The notes under the pieces were generated by a model. The model was not told where the DNA came from. It saw nothing but the letters and a program-made list of their open reading frames with translations, and made no database searches. Below are positions 52,078-62,424 of a stretch of DNA of 64,000 bases, one piece after another. The stretch spans positions 61,679 through 125,678 of the forward strand of contig NZ_WBZC01000012.1 in the NCBI RefSeq assembly GCF_009017275.1. The letters run 5' to 3'. The stretch comes from Alkaliphilus pronyensis (GTDB lineage: Bacteria; Bacillota; Clostridia; Peptostreptococcales; Natronincolaceae). Made by a program: the position numbers and the translations under genes. Within the stretch, counting starts at the first letter, position 1. Every line of letters starts with the position of its first letter.

Positions 52078-52158
52078 TTTATCACCTGCCAAATTTCAGA
52101 TTAAAATAATATAGCACCTTTTCTATATTATAATATAAATTAGAAGATTAAACAAAAA

Positions 52159-52467
52159 CTAATCTGTTTGTAATTCAACTAAATATTGTGGGTAAACATC
52201 TTCTATATTACCATCCCATGAATCGCAGGGATATGAAATTACTTGACTATAGACTGAATCTGGCTTGGGTAGTATTTTTTTATAGGAAACTTTTATTTTG
52301 TCGCCATCTATTACTACATCTCTAATTCTTATCTTATAACCTCTATTAGGCTTCTCTCCCCAAAATAGCTGCACCTTTATTTTTTTTTCTCCCATGTTCC
52401 AAACCTTATAGGTTATATCCTCTTCAATTCCTTCTGCACATATATATCTGTGGTCTTTAGGTATCAT
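52159..52467 (-). CDS. PrcB C-terminal-like small protein
   Basis: A 102-residue protein from the ATG at 52467 (MIPKDHRYIC), which follows GGAGGGAATAGT; the upstream extension lacks a ribosome binding site. The core KKIKVQLFWGEKPNRGYKIRIRDV and IKVSYKKILPKPDS resembles the C-terminal domain of PrcB (protease complex regulator), where a G-E-K-P-x-x-G-Y motif is conserved. No signal peptide is seen. Function unknown. Confidence 0.62.
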   Translation of the reverse strand: MIPKDHRYICAEGIEEDITYKVWNMGEKKIKVQLFWGEKPNRGYKIRIRDVVIDGDKIKVSYKKILPKPDSVYSQVISYPCDSWDGNIEDVYPQYLVELQTD

Positions 52468-52590
52468 ACTATTCCCTCCTACATTCTTATCATAATCTAC
52501 AGTATAATTTAGTATTATCAATGGATGTAGTTGTTCTTTATCTAATACTGGTATCAGTTTAACTATATTCCCCCTATAGCAGTAATATAC

Positions 52591-55500
52591 CTAATATTCT
52601 CTTCTTCTAAGAACCTTTAATATATCAATCTCATAACATTCGTTAACCTGATTTAGATAATATATGCCTGAGTCACAATATTCTCTATGATTACTTGTTA
52701 AATAGGTTTTAAAGGCTTTTTCTAGTTTTTTATTTGTACCCATATTAATCTTTATTTCTGCTTTAACTCTATACACTAAGCCTATTTCATATGGACTTTT
52801 TAGCTGTTGACTGTATGAATCTGCCCTTTTTAAGTTATCTATAGCTTTTTTATACTTCCCTTCTCTAATGGATAATAGAGCCATATAACCCTCTGCTATA
52901 GCCCTTCCCCAAGGTACATCAAACTCATTATACAGCTTAAGGCCATTAATAAAATAGTGTTTTGCCCTTTCATAGTCACCCATATCAAAGGCTGCTTGTC
53001 CTGCATTTGTATTAAAAATAGTTAGCCCCCTTGATAGCTTTATATTTTTACACATTTCCATAGCTTTATCATAATACTTTAGGGCATTGGAAAATTCCAT
53101 ATTGTATCTTCTTATCTCTCCTAGGTAATCATAAATTGCCGCAATGTTTATGGCATATTTATCATCATATTTGCTTATATCATTAAAAAGATGAATGGCC
53201 TTCTGTAGAGTTTCTTCTGCGGCTTCATAATCTATAGACATAATTTTATTTAATCCCTTAAGCCTTAGCAAAATTGCTTTTTCTAGTCTATTATTATATG
53301 CCTCTGCTAAAGCCAAAGCCATCTCTATATATTCCTCCATTAGCTTAATATTATGGGTCTGAATACTGTAATATATTATTTGTCTGTATCCCTTTAATAG
53401 CAATTCATGATCTTCATTTTCTCTAGCCCTATCAATCATTCTCATAATATAGCTTAAGCCCTCTTCATAATGGCCTTCTCTAATTAGGTATCTGCCCTTC
53501 ATATGAAGAAAAGCTATTTCAAGCCTAATATATTCTTGGCTTTCATTAAATGAGCTTGCTTCCTTTAACAGAGCTTCAATTTCATTAATAGCTTCTAGTG
53601 CCTGTTGGCTAGACATATATAGGCTAGTTTCCTTAATGGAAAAGCTGTCGTTTATAATTGGAAAAAGCTCATGGCTAAAATCCAGATAAATGTTAGTGTT
53701 TAGTATTCTATATTTCAAGGCCTTTAGAGTATTACCACTATTTGTGAAGTGATAAATAAGCTTTGAATATATGCTTGCATCCCTTTTACTCATCTTTAAA
53801 TTTTCTTCAGTAATCTCTCCAATTAGATTATGTAGAAGCTTCTTTTTAGCTTGGGATTGCTTTTGATATATAAAGTCCCGTAGCTTCTGATGGGTAAACT
53901 GATAACTAATTTCCTGCTGAACTATAGTTTCTTTAATGACATATCTATTTTGTAGTTCTTCAATAGTTTCTAATACTTCAATTTCTTTTTTTCTAAACAC
54001 TTTAGCTAAAAGCTCCAAAGAAACATTATCAAAGAAAACTGATATTATATCCAGAAGCTTTTTGCCGTCTGGGGATATATTTATAAATCTACTTTTTATA
54101 ACATCCTGCATCTTGACAGACATTTCGTTTATATTACGATTTTCCTTTAGTGCATTAAGGTACTCAACTAGAAAAAAAGTATTGCCCTCTGTTTCATTAT
54201 ATATTTGCTTAACTAGCTCTTGTGATAATTGATTTGGCATAGCTGAGTCAATAAACTCCTGCACCTGATTTTCTGTAAACCTATTTAATGAAATAGTATC
54301 TATAAGATTATAATTGCTTAGCTGTGCTATAAAATCATCTATCCTTGCTTCAAATTCATTTCTACAGGTGGCCACAACCATCAGCCTTTTATTTTTATCT
54401 TGCAGTAAAAGATGTCTTATTAATGATAGGCTCATATGATCCATCCACTGAATATCATCAAATGAAATAATTATCTTTTTTTTGCTAGTTATCCTTTGAA
54501 ACATACCTAAAACAGCATCCTCAACCAGCTTAAATCTCATGCTATCTAACATCTCTATAGCATCTCCATTTATAGTGGATGTATCTGATGTAAATATAGG
54601 AAATAAATGGGCTATAATATTTCTCCACTTATTAGGTATTTCTATGGCTTCTTCTTTAACTATAGCTGCTACCCCCATAAATATTGAGTTCCAGGGTTTG
54701 AAATAATAATCCTCCTCAGCCTGGTAGCAATTTGAGGTTAAAATATAGCTTTCATTTTTACTTACCATATCAAAAAACCTGTCCTTGAGGATTGTTTTAC
54801 CAATACCGGCTTCACCTGATATAATAATTGACTTGCCCTTGTCAGTTAAGATAAATTGTCTATGGTTTTCAATCAATTTACTAAGCTCTAGCTCACGACC
54901 ATAAAAAAAATCACCTGCAACATGATTTTCTTTGGTTTCTTTTAGGCTTCTTGCCTTTAATAGCTCATCAAATAGATTTTGTGTCTCAATCTCTGGCTCT
55001 ATACCCAAATCTTTGTTTAAGGTTTTTACCAGTCTGTTGTATATATCTATCCCTTTATTATAAATACCCTCTTGTAGATACTGCTTAATTAATATTTGAT
55101 ATGCCCTTTCATTATAGGGGTCTACATTTATTAAAAGCTTAGCATAATATTCTATTTCATTAAGGGCAGGCTTGTGTTTGTTTTCTAAATGCTTGTATAA
55201 TAGAGAAATATACATGTCCCTATAGGTTTCTCTTGTGGCTATCATCCAATTTTCAAAGCCTTCTCCATCCTTTATATAAAAGCCCTGTAAAAATTCACCA
55301 GTATATACTTCTACTGCATCCTTTTCCTGCTTTAAAAATGTATCTATATCTATATTGAGGGGTACATCAGGATTTATCATGACCTTGGATTTTTGTGGTG
55401 AAATGATTATATCTATTTTAAAGGCTTTTCTAATTTGATACATGGCATTTCTAAGATTTTTTTTTGCCACTTCCTCGGAAGATTCACCCCATAAAAGATT

Positions 55501-55641
55501 TACTAGCTCGTCCCTTGTTGCTTCTTTTTTGCATATCAAATAATAGAAAAGGGCCTCTGCTTTTCTATAGGGAAACAATATTTTAGTATTATCCTTTACA
55601 ACTGTTGGTGTATTAAATAGCTGAACCTGTATTTGCTTCAC
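52591..55641 (-). CDS. SARP/BTAD-type transcriptional regulator with ATPase and TPR repeats
   Basis: A 1,016-residue regulator. Residues 1-95 form a winged-helix DNA-binding domain (FPYRKAEALFYYLICKKEATRDELVNLLWG, NLRNAMYQIRKAF), followed by a BTAD domain (about 100-245, ending GIEPEIETQNLFDEL). A STAND/AAA ATPase is next: Walker A SGEAGIGKTILKDRF (about 275-290), a Walker B at IISFDDIQWMDHMSLSLIRH. The C-terminal half is TPR-like (YYDKAMEMCKNI, AGQAAFDMGDYERAKHYFINGL). It starts at a GTG after GAGGTGG. It lies next to the hut cluster and could regulate it; that is inference from position. Confidence 0.87.
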   Translation of the reverse strand: MKQIQVQLFNTPTVVKDNTKILFPYRKAEALFYYLICKKEATRDELVNLLWGESSEEVAKKNLRNAMYQIRKAFKIDIIISPQKSKVMINPDVPLNIDIDTFLKQEKDAVEVYTGEFLQGFYIKDGEGFENWMIATRETYRDMYISLLYKHLENKHKPALNEIEYYAKLLINVDPYNERAYQILIKQYLQEGIYNKGIDIYNRLVKTLNKDLGIEPEIETQNLFDELLKARSLKETKENHVAGDFFYGRELELSKLIENHRQFILTDKGKSIIISGEAGIGKTILKDRFFDMVSKNESYILTSNCYQAEEDYYFKPWNSIFMGVAAIVKEEAIEIPNKWRNIIAHLFPIFTSDTSTINGDAIEMLDSMRFKLVEDAVLGMFQRITSKKKIIISFDDIQWMDHMSLSLIRHLLLQDKNKRLMVVATCRNEFEARIDDFIAQLSNYNLIDTISLNRFTENQVQEFIDSAMPNQLSQELVKQIYNETEGNTFFLVEYLNALKENRNINEMSVKMQDVIKSRFINISPDGKKLLDIISVFFDNVSLELLAKVFRKKEIEVLETIEELQNRYVIKETIVQQEISYQFTHQKLRDFIYQKQSQAKKKLLHNLIGEITEENLKMSKRDASIYSKLIYHFTNSGNTLKALKYRILNTNIYLDFSHELFPIINDSFSIKETSLYMSSQQALEAINEIEALLKEASSFNESQEYIRLEIAFLHMKGRYLIREGHYEEGLSYIMRMIDRARENEDHELLLKGYRQIIYYSIQTHNIKLMEEYIEMALALAEAYNNRLEKAILLRLKGLNKIMSIDYEAAEETLQKAIHLFNDISKYDDKYAINIAAIYDYLGEIRRYNMEFSNALKYYDKAMEMCKNIKLSRGLTIFNTNAGQAAFDMGDYERAKHYFINGLKLYNEFDVPWGRAIAEGYMALLSIREGKYKKAIDNLKRADSYSQQLKSPYEIGLVYRVKAEIKINMGTNKKLEKAFKTYLTSNHREYCDSGIYYLNQVNECYEIDILKVLRRREY

Positions 55642-55727
55642 CTGCTCACCACCTCTAAAACATATCTTTAATATATTTCTTATTCTTTATTTTGCAAGTA
55701 AATCCTCTAATGTTTTATAATGAATTA

Positions 55728-55768
55728 AAAAATGCTGAGATCCATAGACTAATGAATCTCAACATTAT
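55728..55768 (-). terminator. Terminator of the histidine-degradation cluster
   Basis: AATGTTGAGATTCAT and ATGGATCTCAGCATT form a 15-bp stem (two G-U pairs) with a 6-base loop at 55731-55766, followed leftward by TTTTTTAATT. It is 18 bases after the fchA stop. Confidence 0.88.
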
Positions 55769-55783
55769 TTGAAACTAGGTGCT

Positions 55784-56401
55784 TTATATCATTACCTTAT
55801 CTAATATCTGCTTTTCAACATCTGCTACTTTAGATTCTAATTCCTTTACCCTATGACTAACTTCCTTTACAAAGGCTTCGTCCTTTATAGATGCAATATT
55901 AATCTTAACATTATATAATGCTGATAATACAGCTGTTCTTGCCATCATTGCAGCCACTGCTCCATCCGTTACTGCATTTTGATTACCCTTTTCAACAACC
56001 GTTTCAATTATAGGTAATATTTTGTAGGCCTCTTCAGCTATCTCTAGTGGAACAAGTGCCGCCTTTTTAGTAGCAGTCTGAATTGCCTCTTTTCTTGCTG
56101 CAATTTCTTCATCTGTTTCTTTTGGAAGCTTAAAGGCATCCATAACTTCATTAAAGGAATTAGCATCTCTATCTATATCATTTATGAAGTTATTTCTAAC
56201 AGCAGCTATTCTTTCAGAAATATCCTTCATTAGCTCTTCTACCTCAAGGTACTTCTTTTTACCAACTGTTAAATTAGCAACCATTTCGGTAAGGGCAGCA
56301 GCGGTGGCACCACTCATTGCTGCAATACTTCCCCCTCCTGGAACTGGCTTGCTTGATGCTGTATCCTCTAAAAATTCCATTAGACTTTTACTTGCAAGCA
56401 T
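55784..56401 (-). CDS. fchA: Formimidoyltetrahydrofolate cyclodeaminase
   Basis: A 205-residue enzyme that turns 5-formimino-tetrahydrofolate into 5,10-methenyl-tetrahydrofolate and ammonia. I start at the ATG at 56401 (MLASKSLMEFLEDTAS), 9 bases after GGAGG; it overlaps the hutI end by 14 bases. The family motif SSKPVPGGGSIAAMSGATAAAL is visible, as is NAVTDGAVAAMMARTA. It is encoded separately from the formiminotransferase (ftcD), the bacterial and archaeal arrangement. Confidence 0.93.
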   Translation of the reverse strand: MLASKSLMEFLEDTASSKPVPGGGSIAAMSGATAAALTEMVANLTVGKKKYLEVEELMKDISERIAAVRNNFINDIDRDANSFNEVMDAFKLPKETDEEIAARKEAIQTATKKAALVPLEIAEEAYKILPIIETVVEKGNQNAVTDGAVAAMMARTAVLSALYNVKINIASIKDEAFVKEVSHRVKELESKVADVEKQILDKVMI

Positions 56402-57671
56402 TGCTATAGCCCTCCTTTTCCTTGTCAAATACCAGTACACCATTTTTTACAACTTTTTCTACAGTGCTTACGCCAATATGGTAGGGAATAAAGTGATATG
56501 AAGGAAATTCAAGTATAACAAGGTCTCCCATTTTTCCTTTATCGATACTACCAATAGTGTCAGCTTTGTCTACTGCTGCTGCTCCATTTATGGTGAAGGC
56601 TGTAATTGCCTCTTCTGTTGTCATTTTCATGTATAATGTAGATAATGCAAATATTAATGGTATTGATTCTGTAAAGCAGCTACCAGGATTCAAGTCGGTT
56701 GCCAGTGCAACTGCACAACCATTATCTATCATGTATCTAGCCCTAGCATAGTTTTCCTTTAAGCTAAAGGCTGTACCTGGAAGTAGTGTTGCAACTACTC
56801 CATTATCCCTCATTTTCTTTAGACCATCATCAGAGGCCTGTAGTAGGTGATCTGCTGAGATTGCACCTAACTCTGCCGCCAGCTCTGCACCACCCAGTTG
56901 AACTATTTCATCAGCATGGAGCTTTATTTTCATTCCACGCTCTTGAGCTTCTTTCAACAGACGTCTTGATTGCTCTACATTAAAAACCTTTTTCTCGCAG
57001 AATATATCGCAGAATTCCGCAAGATTTCTCTCTGCCACAACAGGTAATACATCTTTAATCATGTAGTCTATGAACTCATCCTCTTTCCCTTTATACTCCT
57101 GTGGAACAGCATGGGCACCAAGGAAGGTTTTAACCACATCTACTGGGTGATTTAAGTCTACCTCCTCCATAACCTCCAGCTGTTTAATTTCTGTATCTAG
57201 GTCAAGACCATAGCCACTTTTTCCCTCTACAGTTGTTACTCCAAATGACAGCATTGAATCTAATCTTTTTATGGCAGCATCAAATAACTCTTTTTTAGAG
57301 GCAGCTTTTGTTGATCTCACAGAGCTTAGTATTCCTCCACCACGCTCCATAATCTCCATGTAGTTGTCGCCTCTTAAGCGCCAAGAAAACTCCTCTGCTC
57401 TATAGCCTCCAAATACTAGATGGGTATGGGAGTCTACAAAGCCTGGTAATACAGCTTTTCCTGTTGCATCAATTACTTGAAAATCTGTTTCCTTGTAGGT
57501 CTTTAATATTTCCTCTGTTTTACCTACTGCCTCAATGATACCATCCTTTATAACTACTGCACCATCATGTATTACACTTAAATCTGACATTTCTTTTCCG
57601 AACTTAGCTTTGAATCCGCTACAGGTTACTACCTCACTTGCATTTTTAATCAAAATATTGCCCTTTAACAT
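56388..57671 (-). CDS. hutI: Imidazolonepropionase
   Basis: A 427-residue metallohydrolase that opens imidazolone propionate to N-formimino-glutamate. The metal ligands are VDSHTHLVFGG, KLHADEIVQLGGAELA and the Asp in LATDLNPGS; SADHLLQAS holds another His. The ATG follows TGGAGTGATATAA, 5 bases after ftcD. It is the third step of histidine degradation. Confidence 0.96.
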   Translation of the reverse strand: MLKGNILIKNASEVVTCSGFKAKFGKEMSDLSVIHDGAVVIKDGIIEAVGKTEEILKTYKETDFQVIDATGKAVLPGFVDSHTHLVFGGYRAEEFSWRLRGDNYMEIMERGGGILSSVRSTKAASKKELFDAAIKRLDSMLSFGVTTVEGKSGYGLDLDTEIKQLEVMEEVDLNHPVDVVKTFLGAHAVPQEYKGKEDEFIDYMIKDVLPVVAERNLAEFCDIFCEKKVFNVEQSRRLLKEAQERGMKIKLHADEIVQLGGAELAAELGAISADHLLQASDDGLKKMRDNGVVATLLPGTAFSLKENYARARYMIDNGCAVALATDLNPGSCFTESIPLIFALSTLYMKMTTEEAITAFTINGAAAVDKADTIGSIDKGKMGDLVILEFPSYHFIPYHIGVSTVEKVVKNGVLVFDKEKEGYSNACK

Positions 57672-57676
57672 TTATA

Positions 57677-58573
57677 TCACTCCATTATCCTAGTTTCTAA
57701 GACCTGCTCCATAGAAAAGTCTTCTACCCCTAGATAATAAACAGCAGTATCTATTAATGCTTCCATTGGTAGTAAACCAATAATTTCACTTCCTACAACA
57801 TTAACTCCATATCTTTTAGCTTCTATTCTAATAAGCTCAAATACCCTATATAATGCTGTTTTTGAATAATCCGTCATATTCATTGAAACCTGTACAATAC
57901 CACGTTCCTTTAACTCAATGCCTATAGCCTTACAATATCTTAATCCGCCACTTAAGAATCTTACATTTTTAGATATTTTGTTTGCTACCTCAAGATTATT
58001 GGTATCTAGGTTTACATTGAAGGCAACCAATGGCATTCTTGCTCCTATTGCTGTAACACCTGCTGTTTCATGGGGTGTAGCTGGTCCGAAATCTGGTTTC
58101 CATTCTGGCTGTTGTAGTTTATCCTTCATACCCTCATATTCACCTTTTCTTACCTTAGCAAGATTTTCTCTCTCTGGGGCTGATGCAGCCTTTTCATACA
58201 GGAAAATTGGTAGCTTGTATTTATCTGCTGCTACTTGGGCAACCTCCTTTGCCAGCTCTATAGCCTCTGTCATGCTTACGTTTTTAACTGGTATAAAGGG
58301 TACAACATCTATTGCTCCCATACGGGGATGCTGTCCTTCATGACTTCTCATGTCTATAACCTCAATAGCCACTTCCATAGCCTCTAGCATAGCAGCCTTA
58401 AGGGCCTCTGGCTCTCCTACCACAGTAACAACAACTCGGTTATGATCCTCATCTCTACTGTAATCCAGTAGCTTTACACCCTTCTTTCCCCTAAAGGGGT
58501 TTACTATTTTTTCTATTTTTTCTAGGTCTCTTCCTTCACTGAAGTTTGGAACGCATTGAACAATCTTCTTCAT
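57677..58573 (-). CDS. ftcD: Glutamate formimidoyltransferase
   Basis: A 298-residue enzyme that moves the formimino group from N-formimino-glutamate to tetrahydrofolate. I start at the ATG at 58573 (MKKIVQCVPNFSEG), which follows GGGAGGC. Characteristic motifs: VPNFSEGRDLEKIE, LLDYSRDEDHNRVVVTVVG, SHEGQHPRMGAIDVVPFIPV and SMNMTDYSKTALYRVFE. The cyclodeaminase domain of the animal fusion is absent and is supplied by fchA. The tetrahydrofolate product links to fhs. Confidence 0.95.
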   Translation of the reverse strand: MKKIVQCVPNFSEGRDLEKIEKIVNPFRGKKGVKLLDYSRDEDHNRVVVTVVGEPEALKAAMLEAMEVAIEVIDMRSHEGQHPRMGAIDVVPFIPVKNVSMTEAIELAKEVAQVAADKYKLPIFLYEKAASAPERENLAKVRKGEYEGMKDKLQQPEWKPDFGPATPHETAGVTAIGARMPLVAFNVNLDTNNLEVANKISKNVRFLSGGLRYCKAIGIELKERGIVQVSMNMTDYSKTALYRVFELIRIEAKRYGVNVVGSEIIGLLPMEALIDTAVYYLGVEDFSMEQVLETRIME

Positions 58574-58647
58574 TTTTAAAGCCTCCCTTTTAAAGAGCAG
58601 GAAAAGCATTTCCTGCCCATATTAATGTATTTTTGAAACTAGAGTCA

Positions 58648-60678
58648 TTATTTATTGTTTAAAGCCTTTGTCACTACATCCTTTATAAGTGACTCATTAG
58701 GTATATATGGTAGAGTTATATGGCTCTTATTATCTTGATTATGGTTAAATTCCATGCTTGTAGTTATAGAGTTTTCATTTCTAGCCCAAGCTCTTCTTGC
58801 TACTCCTCCCATAACATCCCAAGGCATAGCTGAGCTAAGGATTCTGTCAACTCTTTCACTACCGTCTAAAACCATACCAAAGCCACCATTAATAGATTTA
58901 CCAATACCAACACCACCACCATTATGAAGTGCTATTAAGCTCATTCCTCTTGCGGCATTACCAGCAAAGCATTGGGTAGCCATATCAGCCATTACATTAC
59001 TACCGTCCTTAATGTTTGCAGTTTCACGGAAGGGTGAATCTGTACCACTAACATCGTGGTGGTCTCTACCCAGCATAATTGGTCCTACTTCACCATTTCT
59101 AACCATCTCATTAAACCTTAATGCTATTCTTGTTCTACCCTCTGCATCTTGATAAAGAATTCTGGCTTGAGTTCCTACAACAAGCTGATTTTTTTCTGCA
59201 TCCCTTATCCATACATAGTTATCTCTATCCTGTCCTCTTCTTTCTGGGTCAATGCAATCCATAGCTGCTTTGTCGGTTTTTACAAGGTCTTCATGTTCTC
59301 CACTAAGGCAAACCCATCTGAAGGGCCCATATCCATAATCAAAAAGCTCAGGTCCCATAATATCTTCTACATATGAAGGGAATATAAACCCATCCTTTTC
59401 ATCTATTCCATTTTTGGATATTTCTTTTACTCCAGCGTCATAAACAGCCTTCATAAAGGAATTTCCATAGTCAAAGAAATATGTTCCACCTTCAACAAGC
59501 TTTTTAATTAAGTAAAAATGCTTTTTAAGGGTTTCATCTACCAGCTCTTTGAACTTATCCCTATCAGTTCTTAACATTTTTGTTCTTTCCTCAAATGTTA
59601 ATCCCTGTGGACAATAGCCTCCATCATAAACTGCATGGCACGAGGTTTGATCAGATAAAAGCTCTATTTTGATGTTATTGTCAACTGCATATTCTAATAA
59701 ATCTACAATATTACCCTCATAGGCTATTGAAATAGGCTCTCGCTTCTGTTTGTATTCTTCTGCAACTCTAAATACTTCCTTTAAATCATTTGTAGCAACA
59801 CTAACCCAACCCTGACTATGTCTAGTTTCAATTCTTGATGGATCTACCTCTGCAATTATTCCAACACCATTGGCAATTTCTACTGCCTTTGGCTGAGCTC
59901 CACTCATGCCACCAAGACCAGAGGAAACAAATAGCTTACCCCTTAAGTCTTCCTCTTGTCCTAGACCTAGCTTTAATCTACCTGCATTCAAAAGTGTGTT
60001 AAAGGTACCGTGGACTATTCCTTGTGGTCCAATATACATCCATCCACCAGCAGTCATTTGCCCATAATTGGCAACTCCCATTTGCTCTGCTATATCCCAA
60101 TCCTTTAGATTATCAAACATTCCTATCATTAATGAATTAGTGATTATAACCCTAGGGCTTTGAGTTGAGGATTTAAACAGTCCCAAGGGATGTCCAGAGG
60201 ATATAACTAGGGTTTGTTCATTAGTTAATTCCTCTAAGTATTTTTTTATTAGTCTATACTGCATCCAATTTTGACATACCCTTCCTGTTTCACCGTAGGT
60301 TACGAGCTCGTAGGGATATAACGCTACATCAAAATCTAAATTGTTATCTATCATAACCTGAAAGGCTTTTCCTTCTATACATTTGCCCTTATACTCATCT
60401 ATTGACTTAGCCTTGATGTTACCCTCTGGTCTAAATCTATAGCCATAAATTCTGCCCATTGTCATAAGCTCTTCCATAAACTCTGGCGCTAATACTTGGT
60501 GTAGCTCCTCTGGAACATATCTTAATGCGTTTTTAAGAGCTATTTCCGTTTGCTCTGGTGATAGCTTAAATCCTCTGTCTGGTGCTCGTCTAATACCTTG
60601 AATAAATTCAGGCATTTCTGGTAGTTTGCTTTCTAGCTTTATTGTCATTGCCTCGTTTATCATTCTATTGTTTACCAT
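58648..60678 (-). CDS. hutU: Urocanate hydratase
   Basis: A 676-residue NAD-dependent enzyme that converts urocanate to imidazolone propionate. Motifs include GGWMYIGPQGIVHGTFNTLL, SGLGGMSGAQPKA, DQTSCHAVYDGGYCPQG (catalytic Cys region) and GGGVGIGKSINGGFGMVLDG. The length is that of the long (animal-like) urocanase form, about 120 residues more than the short bacterial form. It follows fhs by 22 bases. No histidine ammonia-lyase (hutH) is in the window, so urocanate must be made from a gene elsewhere or imported. Confidence 0.96.
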   Translation of the reverse strand: MVNNRMINEAMTIKLESKLPEMPEFIQGIRRAPDRGFKLSPEQTEIALKNALRYVPEELHQVLAPEFMEELMTMGRIYGYRFRPEGNIKAKSIDEYKGKCIEGKAFQVMIDNNLDFDVALYPYELVTYGETGRVCQNWMQYRLIKKYLEELTNEQTLVISSGHPLGLFKSSTQSPRVIITNSLMIGMFDNLKDWDIAEQMGVANYGQMTAGGWMYIGPQGIVHGTFNTLLNAGRLKLGLGQEEDLRGKLFVSSGLGGMSGAQPKAVEIANGVGIIAEVDPSRIETRHSQGWVSVATNDLKEVFRVAEEYKQKREPISIAYEGNIVDLLEYAVDNNIKIELLSDQTSCHAVYDGGYCPQGLTFEERTKMLRTDRDKFKELVDETLKKHFYLIKKLVEGGTYFFDYGNSFMKAVYDAGVKEISKNGIDEKDGFIFPSYVEDIMGPELFDYGYGPFRWVCLSGEHEDLVKTDKAAMDCIDPERRGQDRDNYVWIRDAEKNQLVVGTQARILYQDAEGRTRIALRFNEMVRNGEVGPIMLGRDHHDVSGTDSPFRETANIKDGSNVMADMATQCFAGNAARGMSLIALHNGGGVGIGKSINGGFGMVLDGSERVDRILSSAMPWDVMGGVARRAWARNENSITTSMEFNHNQDNKSHITLPYIPNESLIKDVVTKALNNK

Positions 60679-60699
60679 GCTTTTCTCCCCTTTTTTTCA

Positions 60700-62379
60700 T
60701 TAGAATAAACCAGTTATTACACCTTTATCATCTATATCCATTCTATCGGCAGCAGGTACTTTGGGTAAACCTGGCATTGTCATAATGTCTCCTGTTAGAC
60801 ATACAATAAACCCTGCTCCTGCTGATACTTTTACTTCCTTAACAGTTATTTTAAAGCCCTTTGGTGCCCCTAAAAGTGTAGGATCATCCGATAAGGAATA
60901 TTGAGTTTTTGCCATACAAATAGGTAGCTTATCTAAGCCCATCTCCTGCAGCTTTTGAATTTGCTTTTTTGCTTTTCCTGTGAAGATTACTCCATCTCCA
61001 CCATATATTTCTGTTACAATTGTGTTTACTTTATCTGGTATTGATGCCTCAGCTTCATATAATGGCTTATAGTTGGAGGTTTCATTTTCCACCATGTCTA
61101 CTAGCACCTTAGCCATTTCTGCTCCACCAGCTCCACCTTTAGCCCATACGTCATTAAGGGCAACCTTTACTCCTGAGTCTTTACATAGCTCCATCAGTAG
61201 ATTTATTTCTGCCTCTGTGTCATTAAAGAACTTATTAACAGCCACCATTACAGGTAATCCAAACTTTGTTATATTCTCAACCTGCTTTGCAAGATTTACA
61301 AAGCCTGCCTTTAGGGCCTCTAGGTTTTCTTTCCCTAACTCTGCTTTAGCTACACCACCATGCATTTTTAAAGCCCTTATAGTTGCTACAATAACCACTG
61401 CCGCTGGCTTTAACTGACCATATCTACACTTAATGTCTAGGAACTTCTCAGCCCCTAGGTCTGCTCCAAAGCCTGCCTCTGTAACTAAGTAATCACCAAG
61501 CTTTAAGCCTAGTTTTGTTGCTATGATACTGTTACAGCCATGGGCGATATTTGCAAATGGTCCACCATGAATTAAGGCAGGAGTATTTTCTAAGGTTTGA
61601 ACAAGATTTGGCTTAATTGCATCCTTTAAGAGAAGTGCCATAGCTCCATGTACATTTAAGTCTGAAGCAGTAATTGGACTTCCAGCTCTAGTATATGCTA
61701 CAACCATTCTGCCTAACCTTTCTTTTAAGTCCATTAAATCGCTGGCTAAGCATAATACTGCCATTACCTCTGATGCAACAGAGATCATAAAGCCATCCTG
61801 TCTAACGAAGCCATTGGGCTTTCCTCCAAGTGCAACTACAACCTCACGTAATGCTCTATCATTCATATCAAGTACACGTTTCCAAACTATTTGTCTAGTA
61901 TCAATATCTAAGCTATTTCCCTGATGAATATGGTTGTCGATGGCAGCTGATAAAAGGTTATTTGCTGTTGTTATGGCGTGCATATCTCCAGTAAAGTGCA
62001 GGTTAATATCCTCCATTGGCACTACTTGAGCATGCCCTCCACCAGCAGCACCTCCCTTAACTCCAAAAACAGGACCTAGAGATGGCTCTCTTAATGCTAT
62101 ACATGCTTTTTTACCTATCTTATTTAGGGCTTGTCCTAGTCCAACAGTTGTTGTAGACTTACCCTCACCTGCAGGTGTAGGATTAATAGCTGTTACTAAA
62201 ACCAGTTTTCCATCAGGCTTGTCCTTTAACCTATCAAAAATGCTTAAGTTTATTTTCGCCTTATATTTACCGTATAGCTCCAGCTCATCCTCCTCTACAT
62301 TCCATTCATTAGCAATTTCTGTGATTGGCTTCATTTTTGCCTGCTGAGCAATTTCAATGTCGCTTAACACCTTTGTCAT
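60700..62379 (-). CDS. fhs: Formate-tetrahydrofolate ligase
   Basis: A 559-residue enzyme that joins formate to tetrahydrofolate with ATP, or runs in reverse to make ATP. I start at the ATG at 62379 ([16 protein letters not shown]) after GGGTGG. Motifs: the P-loop-like [56 protein letters not shown] and the end [16 protein letters not shown]. Beside the hut genes it can turn formyl-tetrahydrofolate derived from histidine into formate and ATP, as in some histidine-fermenting Clostridia; that direction is inferred. Confidence 0.97.
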   Translation of the reverse strand: MTKVLSDIEIAQQAKMKPITEIANEWNVEEDELELYGKYKAKINLSIFDRLKDKPDGKLVLVTAINPTPAGEGKSTTTVGLGQALNKIGKKACIALREPSLGPVFGVKGGAAGGGHAQVVPMEDINLHFTGDMHAITTANNLLSAAIDNHIHQGNSLDIDTRQIVWKRVLDMNDRALREVVVALGGKPNGFVRQDGFMISVASEVMAVLCLASDLMDLKERLGRMVVAYTRAGSPITASDLNVHGAMALLLKDAIKPNLVQTLENTPALIHGGPFANIAHGCNSIIATKLGLKLGDYLVTEAGFGADLGAEKFLDIKCRYGQLKPAAVVIVATIRALKMHGGVAKAELGKENLEALKAGFVNLAKQVENITKFGLPVMVAVNKFFNDTEAEINLLMELCKDSGVKVALNDVWAKGGAGGAEMAKVLVDMVENETSNYKPLYEAEASIPDKVNTIVTEIYGGDGVIFTGKAKKQIQKLQEMGLDKLPICMAKTQYSLSDDPTLLGAPKGFKITVKEVKVSAGAGFIVCLTGDIMTMPGLPKVPAADRMDIDDKGVITGLF

Positions 62380-62424
62380 TTCAAACCACCCTTTCATTTT
62401 TAGATATTTATTTATTCTTTAAAA

